A stretch of 64,000 nt of DNA from Acarospora socialis. Its lineage: Eukaryota > Ascomycota > Lecanoromycetes > Acarosporales > Acarosporaceae. How positions within the stretch are numbered: position 1 is the first letter of the stretch; every line of letters starts with the position of its first letter. The notes under the pieces were generated by a model that saw only the letters and a program-made list of their open reading frames with translations, did not search any database and was not told where the DNA came from. Position numbers and translations under genes: made by a program. Below, in pieces: positions 57,601 to 64,000 of this stretch. The stretch spans positions 124,001 through 188,000 of the forward strand of contig JAMYGW020000002.1 in the NCBI GenBank assembly GCA_025617375.2. The letters run 5' to 3'.

Positions 57601-59020
57601 AGCGGTTGAAGATATTGCAGCGACAATATGAACAGGTGACATTGCTATCAAATGGGAGATATTGCCCTTTCTTTTCAGACGGTGTGACAGGAGAGAGCAT
57701 TTCAGAGAGAAGGATCTTGGTGTAGAGTGCAAATAAACGCTTAAAGTCCTTCTGCAATTGGCGTATCTTGAGGCTTCCCGACAGCGCTGCATCGACCAGT
57801 GGATTTGAAGCATTCTGTTTCTGCTGGTCAACCTCTTTGAGCAACCCTGAATATCGCTGCAATGCAAAGACAACGATTGCCTTATTCTTGTACTGCTCAT
57901 CTCTACAGACCATCCTCGCCCTCGGTAAAGCCTCGTCCAGAGCCAACTCTAACGTCTCCACGGTGGTTCGATTCCAAGCTGCCTTCATCGTTCTTGTACC
58001 ACGATTCCACACTTGATGGGGCGCCAGCGGTGGGATCAAAATAAAATCTCCAACCTTTTGCTCGACCACATACGTCGTGAACGGTGCGGCTTTCCAAGCG
58101 TTAATCTGAGCAAAATGCGATTCCACTTCAATGTCATGTCCCAAGGTCGAAAGCCAGTATTCGGAGACAAGGTACCGATCTTTCGTCTCAGTCATGAACC
58201 ATATTGAAGACCCTGGTTTTGACGGTTTTCCATCCTCATCGAGTGTGCCTGATGTTTCCACCATGATGTTCTGACCCAGACTGGCACACATCTCGCGGTG
58301 TGCTGGGGTGTATGTGCCCTCGTGCCCAATATAACACATCATGTTCTCCGCCCTCATTGAAGGCGGTAAACAACTCATCAGGTCTCCAGCCCTTGCAACA
58401 CCTTTTCCCAATCTCATACCGGGTCCATGTGGGTTTGGCTCGTTCACCGCACCAGGGCCCCCAATATCACCCGTACTATCATTGAGGTAGAATACCGAGG
58501 CCGGAATTTGTTCCTTCAACTTGTCATGCCAGACTGGCGGGCAGTCAATGTCTTTCAGATAGATGCGCTGTCGATCCGGGTCCTTGTAGTTGTATGTTGT
58601 CCATTGATTTGTTAACATGGCCATGTTGTTGAGGTAATGGGAGATTGAAAGTTGTATGTCTTCCCGATTCGACAGGTTCCGCGCTTTCTCGACTATAGAA
58701 TTGTCAGCTCTGGAAAATGGTCCATATGCCGCGACCAGCAACGGAGGCTGACATTTTGTCCCATGATTGTCCCTCAGCCACTGGCTCGTAAAGGTCCACT
58801 GATCCAGCCGATACTGAAAGCCCTCAATGACCAAGGGCTTTCCGCCGAGTATGACATGCAGCAACACCAACTTCTCAAACGCCTCCATCCCTTGGTGTTC
58901 GATCATGTCGCAGGATATTCGAACCACATACTCAAAGTTCGGTGTCTCCTCCACCAGCGCGTGTAGATCGAGGTCAGGCGGGATGGGCTCAAAGGACGCA
59001 CAGGGGCGTTGCGCCGGCAT
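54614..59020 (-). CDS. JmjC-domain chromatin protein with zinc fingers
   Basis: Two exons, 59020-58753 and 58692-54614, give 1448 residues. It starts MPAQRPCASFEPIPPDLDLH. The JmjC fold follows: CYIGHEGTYTPAHREMCASL supplies the H-x-E iron ligands near residue 245, and LIPPLAPHQVWNRG the distal histidine. This suggests an Fe(II)/2-oxoglutarate histone demethylase of KDM3-like type. Two Cys-rich clusters come next: CSYCRCNIFNRFLTC with CMECYAMGRSCRC, and CHICKQREPKWKLAFCECG with WKCPRCRKICSCAAC, the latter like zf-4CXXC_R1. About 750 disordered residues with many basic and Ser/Pro patches end the chain. I infer a 60-nt stop-free intron (58752-58693) because it removes a 20-residue insert from a conserved stretch (HGTK to EKARNLS). 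A frame extension to 59047 begins with TTG and is not used. Confidence 0.88.
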   Translation of the reverse strand: MPAQRPCASFEPIPPDLDLHALVEETPNFEYVVRISCDMIEHQGMEAFEKLVLLHVILGGKPLVIEGFQYRLDQWTFTSQWLRDNHGTKCQPPLLVAAYGPFSRADNSIVEKARNLSNREDIQLSISHYLNNMAMLTNQWTTYNYKDPDRQRIYLKDIDCPPVWHDKLKEQIPASVFYLNDSTGDIGGPGAVNEPNPHGPGMRLGKGVARAGDLMSCLPPSMRAENMMCYIGHEGTYTPAHREMCASLGQNIMVETSGTLDEDGKPSKPGSSIWFMTETKDRYLVSEYWLSTLGHDIEVESHFAQINAWKAAPFTTYVVEQKVGDFILIPPLAPHQVWNRGTRTMKAAWNRTTVETLELALDEALPRARMVCRDEQYKNKAIVVFALQRYSGLLKEVDQQKQNASNPLVDAALSGSLKIRQLQKDFKRLFALYTKILLSEMLSPVTPSEKKGQYLPFDSNVTCSYCRCNIFNRFLTCTSCVVPLENGEEDTYDICMECYAMGRSCRCLSKYKWVEQFPWADLIKKHELWRHQVIGFEGVVTESSPQSLQVERKKLEKKTLAQVCQEQLKSRPWHDPTKPNPCEGEVNEEEEIEVNDDGSLKKRRKKRRSEKWLKENFNCHICKQREPKWKLAFCECGLSYCYGSLFRAFDMMPLSIMEDPDWKCPRCRKICSCAACRKDPEMKPFEPNGTILGHDTKKIADPRSVESLVDFSHSNISWVKKAGDDHPHETRRLRRRQDEAEKAKSKDPALDDNYIDEEHSANSRSQDGVELDYSQNDGIPIDPLLSQGIEPRRFNYSEGSSNGISYDHLNPTEDVVENDRETVTARIGGIRGPLPSIAAMLDGSPPRQQNDRCLTMPLELPPQSPLNSGMNGYVDHNNEPPSRFIAPAAIMVRPTLDSDAHDNGYQYPDPTFPPPEVGSSHHAERSEYPRMRPQPDTGEILTVQTGHKRKRHSEHTIVRSDLSPTSQTDANRQFQQAQLQKTLAEAKKNNRYIAAQAALTGQSLVMKLPVGRTKLAEINVKTLRADRNSLGGSGDGADDKPDDTVIVRSDVPQPVIQNPISIQQALLSHKRRVRIEPDEDFSTRKPRDRRSSGVPSTAGLMMSRKSVRRYEEFSDESEGGSDKASDGSTARSRNNTRRSRKLPAYLARRHQDEDVEMPAELPLKEPKRRASHRRKSATLFLSPDTVDFEHSQPQLQTRSRSRSSSRDFELVNDNYEPMHKPTAPSPTTTKHPSKPSSHPQPTLKVKVHPRTSHPTHQNSPTNDLSLLAAGQPPDSQPKPQPRHRHSRPNPEPEDQVPDPQHLARSWAAAEFDSILSEPTPGPIPAPAPASISILAPTSQHKPKTPTTARTAPSVVVRKTVAGAGTDKNGLGRKTRSRTGTGRQTNGKTNGVEVAVVVSADKARAGNGVVNGHGDRYRYERAEVEVGMGMGESIMSRIGKKGKKVRIVGKEGRVESEGRREDVCVSSVY

Positions 59021-60252
59021 TCTGAGTGTGACAAAACACGGGTACAATCTCCTGCGCTCCTGCGGTTGAAGATATTGACACTACGTGCTCAGGTGCGGGC
59101 ATAGCAAGGTTTCCTCCGCGCTTGGGTGGAGAGTCCTATAGATACAGTGCTTTGCTGCGTAGGAATAGTACGAGGAGGTCTGACCTTACGCCTATGCGAG
59201 AGCTTTAGAAGAAAGTGCATCGATGCAGTAGCTAGTAGCGCGTGTCGATAACTCCCCACTTACCCGAACCTTCACTTTCGTGATTGAGGCTTGTGATTAT
59301 GTAAGCCAAGCTTTTGAGCTCATGTCAGGCACAGAGTACCACTGACGTGGGGAAGCGGTCACGTGATCGCAACCATATCGGTATGCCGAAAATCTTTCCT
59401 GATGCTCTGAACATTGATGCATGTGCTCTGGTAGCTGCTTCGATTCAAGCACCCTATCTGTTGCAAAGCCATATAACTCACATCCTGCATCCGGGAAGGA
59501 CGGAAGACTGTGCTAAATGGATGCTATTATATGTTCAAGCAAGAGATAGCTCTACCTACACAGATCTTACATTCAGATACTCATCAAATACGCGACGCCG
59601 AACAAGTAAGCCGTGACGCGTCGATGAATTCCAACTGCTAAGATACTGGCTTCCAGCAGCCAAAAAAATTAGGTCTCATGTCGAAGACCCCGAACTCACC
59701 TTGGCGGATCTCCATGTTGCAAGTCAACCAAATCCCAAAAGGTTCAACAGGAGAAATGTGGCTGTTTAAGAGGCGTGCCGAACGTTCACTTTCGGCCGCG
59801 TAGAAGCTTTCCACAAAGGGAGGCTAATCCGGATTCGATCCATATGGCTTTTCTAGCAGAACTAATGAGTCGATTCAACCAATGAAGGAAGACCTTTAGG
59901 ATACTCGACTTTACGTTTGACCCCTTAAGGTACTTGAGATTTACCTACCTAGGTAAGGTAGGTATGTGATGTCGAGGCCAAGGCTCAAACTTTGACTCTT
60001 CCGCTGGAAGCTGAGAGGATCTGGACCCAAAGATACCTGGAGGTTCTGCGTCTTTGCGATAGCTAGGTACCTTAGTGCAAATCTAACCGCAGTCATGTCC
60101 GCTGCTGCATGGCTGTCTATAAGTTAGGCTTCACATCCTCAGTCTTTACTTTGGTTTTTGGTCTTGGTTCAGTCATTCTTTCGTGTCTCACACTGTACTC
60201 GTACAATTTCGCAGCCTTCCTATTACTGGTCTTCTCTACTCAGGTAGCCAAC
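59021..60252. other. Intergenic, divergent promoters
   Basis: 1.2 kb between the JmjC start and the next plus-strand start. The frame at 59314-59616 has no support. It contains a TACCTAGGTA-type inverted repeat at 59942-59964. Confidence 0.5.
59942..59964. repeat. TACCTACCT/AGGTAGGTA inverted repeat
   Basis: TACCTACCT followed closely by AGGTAAGGTAGGTA forms a 9-bp inverted repeat of the same dispersed word family seen in the first 6 kb. Confidence 0.65.
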
Positions 60253-61534
60253 ATGCTTTTCTCCATTTTTCTAGCATTTACCGCCTTAGTCGTTGCGGCC
60301 CCAGAACCCGTTGTCGAGGGGCGTACGGGTAGTTCGAAGTCTTGCAATCGTGACAATCTTCTCAGGGCGTTGGTGGACTCTCGCTACAGCTCATCGGCCT
60401 CGGTCTTTTGCAGTTCCTTCCTCTCGTTCCCAGCCAGGAGTACGACAACCACTACCCAGACGATTCAGACTGCTCCACCGATTGTGACAAGTACCGTTGT
60501 TGTACCCTCAACCACTATGTAAGTCTCGTCCAGGGTCCCCGTCCTTCCTACAACCGTTTGCTGCCCCTCGAGCTATACTGATACCGTTATCACAGCACCG
60601 TTACGGCCACCCTTGCTGTCGGTGCGGAGGTCAAGCGTGAAGAACGTAAAGACCATGACGAAAACAGGTACCCAAGCTTCGTGGCCTGTTTTACTCCACC
60701 CGCATTCAGAATCTCGAGCGCTTGCTCTTGCCTTTCCCTGCCACCAGCAGTAAGAACAGCGACGGCAACCACAATCCTCACCACCGGTGTCGCTGTAAGG
60801 CATCCACCCTGGTTGATACCCTCTCCACCTGACATGACTCTCTAGTCTACAACGACCGTGACCTCTCTGGGGCCTGCCCAGACCGAAACAACCACTGTCT
60901 GCCCCATTGTCAACGATGCAACGATTACGACAACCACCACTGCCATTTCGACTCTTGCTGCGGTTACCGTCAATTCGATCACTACGGTCACAAGTCAGCT
61001 CTCCCTTGGACTTTTCGGTTTCCTGGTCGCTGATAGTTAGTAGCAACGGTGACCATCTTTACGTCGACCGTAACTAGTTTTCTCGGTACCGGGTAAGTGC
61101 GGTAGCAGACCCCATGAGCAGACAGTTCTCATTCTCAAAACCCTCCTAGATATCAGGCTCCAGCAAAACGTGCGGTGGATGAGGCACCAGGCCCACTTCA
61201 ACCTCGAACCATAACCCTCACCTGCCCGACCCCCACGACACTGACGGTTACTTCAACTGCCCCAACATCATTCGTCACACCAACGGTCACTTCGTTCGGT
61301 ACAGAAACCACAACCTCAACCCTCGCCACTAACGCCGTCAACACCAGGACGTTCATCTTCGGGGGTCAATGCATAGCCTTTGGACAACCCTGTCCTGCCA
61401 ACGGCGGCTCCGGTGGGACGACGCGCTGCTGTCAAAGTGCTTTCGGCCTTTGTGCCAATCCAATAGGTCCAGGGAACGTCGGGGTTTGCGTTCCCTCCGC
61501 CCAGGCGACTGCGTTCTTTCCACGCAACGCTTAG
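60253..61534 (+). CDS. Secreted Thr-rich protein with C-terminal Cys motif
   Basis: Five exons, 60253-60518, 60596-60794, 60846-60993, 61041-61092 and 61150-61534, give 349 residues. The start at 60253 gives a clean signal peptide (MLFSIFLAFTALVVAAPEPV); an in-frame ATG 48 codons upstream does not. A conserved-looking segment (RYPSFVACFTPPAFRISSAC, then SC) sits between long Thr/Ser/Val stretches likely to be O-glycosylated. The C terminus has six cysteines in about 40 residues (CIAFGQPCPANGGSGGTTRC, then CQSAFGLC and VGVCV), suggesting a small disulfide-bonded cap. The exon phases (2,0,1,2) all close. I do not know the family. A wall-associated or effector-like role is inference. The exon 3 donor GTCAGC is weak but forced by the frame. 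Confidence 0.78.
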
Positions 61535-62719
61535 CCAGCCCGAACGACGAAAGCTTGAACCACCGTATATATATTCTCCATCGATATCATAAGACCAAGA
61601 CAGTGCAATCGATCTGGTTTTGGTCTCCGGACCTGAGGGTAGCCTCGTCAATCCTCCTGGCTCCTAGACTCAGCGTTTACTGATTGGAGTTACGTCCAGT
61701 AGGGACTCTTTCTGTTGAAAGGAAGTAGATTGTAATCTGGGCGTTTGCTAGTCACTGTAAAATAATTTACAGACCCACTGACAGAAGACTGCATCGTACA
61801 GAAGCCCTTTCCAACACAAAAACGAAAGAAGACGTGAGAGAAGCAGACTTGGCCCTCGACACATCACTTGTCCTGCTGGTTGTAGTACCTTTTATATGGG
61901 GAAGCGTCCGGTGTTGAATCGGTGGTTGAAACTGTGCCGCCTAGACGGATACAGTTAGTACCTAGGTACGCAAGGGAGAGAGCACCCGTAATAGTCTTTC
62001 TCACTTCTGCTTCTGGTATGATCAAGTGCCCAACTCCCTCGCCCTCCCATACTTCCCAAGTGCTCCGCGAGCCCTAGATGTAGGTCATATGTAAGTCTGT
62101 GTATTAGGATACGTAAGCTGTAGATCAGCGAAATAGAATAGTAATCACCAGCGAAAACCCGCTCTGATATGCTTTTGCTTTTTGCTATTTTGGCTGCTTA
62201 CTATGCCGGTCGTATATTGTGAATGAGTGAGGGAAATGGAGTGGGTTGATTTCAAGACGGAGGTTGTTTGGAAGCTGTGGGTTTACGACTGTCAAGCGCC
62301 TACATAAACAAATGTTCCCGGTATAGTGTTTTTATATCTTAATACGCCTCACTGACTCGCCCAAACTCTGCAACAAGGTCATATCTCTCCCTATTTGTAC
62401 ATCTTCCCGCCAGGCTCCCAACAGGCCTGAATCACAGGGACATTCTTTGTCCTCGTACGGCTTTCATGTCCCCCGATAGCCGCTATGGGCACTAGACCCG
62501 ACCGCGGCACGACGCAGCTACACAAGCATGCTTGCAACGACTGTGAAGCTTGCGGCATCTTTGCCCCTTTTCTTTGGACGTGACAATCAGGATGTTAATT
62601 GCGCTGCCAGCGGCTGCACGCTGCGGTGAGATGACTCGTGTTCTGTAGCATCAATGATCTCTTGGACCCCGATTCGCATAGCGTTGAATGTTTCATAGTC
62701 ACCGCTCCAAGGCTTTGTT
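61535..62719. other. Intergenic, convergent 3' flanks
   Basis: 1.2 kb between two facing genes. No domain-bearing frame, repeat array or RNA gene was seen. Confidence 0.5.
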
Positions 62720-64000
62720 CTACTGATCATCTTTATCCCCGAAGTTCCGCAGCACCTCCGCCCTCATGGCCTGACGCGGTGCTTTCCGACCGGTGAACAG
62801 CTCGAACTGCGCGAACCCTTGCTCAGGTAGCATCTCTAATCCGTCAACGGCGACCCAGCCTCGGTGGGATTCGGCGCGTATCTGTTTCAGCAGCGGAGTG
62901 TTTCGCGGTTTGTATGCCAGCTGTGTTTGGTATCAGTCTCGTTGTTCGAGCATGCACAATACCTACACCGGAGGCAACGCTGGCAGGAAGATCCATGTAT
63001 GAGACTGAGGCTTACCTCCATTACAACTCCACCTGTAGGACTTTCGAGCCATTGTATAGGCACCGTGAAGTTTGGCGCTGGATTGCCGCCGATGCTGTGA
63101 GCAGGAATGCAGCAAACAATAATTGTAGGCTGTCGAAGATCAGCTGGCCACGGTTCGTCCAAGGACTTCAAGACCGTAACGACGGTCCCTGGTCGGGGAG
63201 CTAGGCTAGGAGTTGCTTTTGCATCGGACCTTTTTCTGTCGCTGACATTGACGGAAGAAAGGTCGGTTGAATTCTCAGCGACAGTCTGGCTGTTGTAATG
63301 ATGAGCCAGGCTCTCTGCTTTCTGAATTGTTCGATTGTAGAGAAGGACGTTGCGGACGCCGAGTTGAACCATGGCGTATATTGCTGCTCGTGCCATTCCG
63401 CCAGCTCCAACAATCAAGCTTACTGTTCGGGCCGTGATTGCATTTGCTGGTGAAAGGTTGCGGCGGACACATGTCCTCATGCCGATCCAGTCGGTATTAT
63501 CTCCATACAAGGCCGTGACAGGTCCTGCGCGATTCCTCTGACAGCGTAAGCTCGTTTCAGTAGATATGGGACCGTCCGGTAGAGTACGAATTGGAATTAC
63601 AGTGTTGACAGCACCAATAACTCTGGCATGAGAGCTTTCCGAGGAGAGCCGTGCCATGACCTGGGTCTTGTATGGTAGGGCAATGCTAGCTCCTCCAAAA
63701 TTTGGACTCCTGACAAGGACTTCAAGTTCCTCAAGCGAAGAGGCTTGCTTGATGCTGTATTCGTGAGGCATGCCGCAAGCTGCGTAAGCGCCGTTATGCA
63801 TCGCTGGAGACAAGCTGTACATTACGTTGGCTCCAAATATGTAGAAGTGCATCTTGTCGAGTACAAAGGACTTGTATAGTGCCTCCTGAGCCTCCCGTGC
63901 CGTGATGCACGGCGAGATATCTGAATGTTTGTTGTGTTGAAGTGCTTGGTGGGTGACCGGTGTCAGAATGCGGTTGAAGCAGCAAGAGTGTCGCCCCTTA
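62720..64000 (-). CDS. Shikimate-dehydrogenase-domain protein (QutR/AROM-like), partial
   Basis: The 3' part of a gene that continues past position 64000. Exons seen are 64000-63016 (open to the edge) and 62920-62720. The reading [14 protein letters not shown] near the edge is typical of the end of a type I dehydroquinase-like domain. The shikimate dehydrogenase domain follows: [20 protein letters not shown], the catalytic-type lysine in [22 protein letters not shown], and the NADP loop [20 protein letters not shown]. The intron joins GGVVME to [18 protein letters not shown], and the end is [20 protein letters not shown] plus [11 protein letters not shown]. This order matches the quinate-pathway repressor QutR/Qa-1S or an AROM-derived protein. 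A stand-alone dehydrogenase is unlikely because coding continues upstream. Intact Lys and Asp leave catalysis open. Confidence 0.85.

Noticed and set aside
59021-59047. N-terminal extension of the JmjC protein to 59047
   Set aside because: The extension begins with TTG; the ATG at 59020 gives the family N terminus.
60109-60252. In-frame ATG at 60109 for the secreted Thr-rich protein
   Set aside because: It would put about 48 extra residues before a typical signal peptide; the start at 60253 is cleaner.

Overview
The window is nuclear DNA of a filamentous ascomycete (Pezizomycotina). Its genes carry short spliceosomal introns, mostly 46-85 nt, with GT...AG ends and CTAAC/CTGAC-type branch sites. 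The proteins are fungal: shugoshin, an exportin-1 of the filamentous-fungal type, an Ecl1-type zinc protein, a QutR/AROM-like shikimate dehydrogenase domain and several Ser/Thr/Pro-rich secreted proteins. The class cannot be fixed from sequence alone. I joined exons by hand from reading frame, splice signals and family conservation. About 48 introns were reconstructed, and every complete multi-exon model closes in frame. No tRNA, rRNA, CRISPR array or intact transposon was recognised.

Layout. 1-10.9 kb is almost gene-free; its one good gene is a small Ecl1/2/3-like protein (6056-6580). 10.9-24.5 kb is a minus-strand run: shugoshin, 13-exon exportin-1 (CRM1), a class II aldolase/adducin (Mug14-like) protein, a secreted mucin-like protein and a decayed conserved gene. 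26.0-29.4 kb holds a secreted Pro-rich repeat protein and a mitochondrial DUF1279/FAM210-like protein on the plus strand. 29.5-34.6 kb is accessory and repeat-rich; 30.25-32.46 kb is packed with GC-rich hairpins that I could not assign to a known element. 34.6-43.3 kb returns to genes: an internally repeated orphan, an EamA transporter, TAF13, then eIF3f and UTP25 transcribed divergently from a 222-bp spacer. 43.4-48.3 kb pairs a three-module Cys-rich secreted or membrane protein with a secreted Asp-zincin metallopeptidase; a 127-bp tandem repeat lies between them. 48.5-64 kb carries an F-box protein, a 7-exon cytochrome P450, a large JmjC/zinc-finger chromatin protein, a five-exon secreted Cys-motif protein and the 3' part of a shikimate-dehydrogenase-domain gene that runs off the right edge.

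How the genes relate. Most are independent housekeeping genes: centromere cohesion, nuclear export, TFIID, translation initiation, small-subunit rRNA processing and histone demethylation. The conserved genes are interrupted by fast-evolving accessory stretches with secreted proteins, repeats and a pseudogene. No biosynthetic cluster is evident around the P450.
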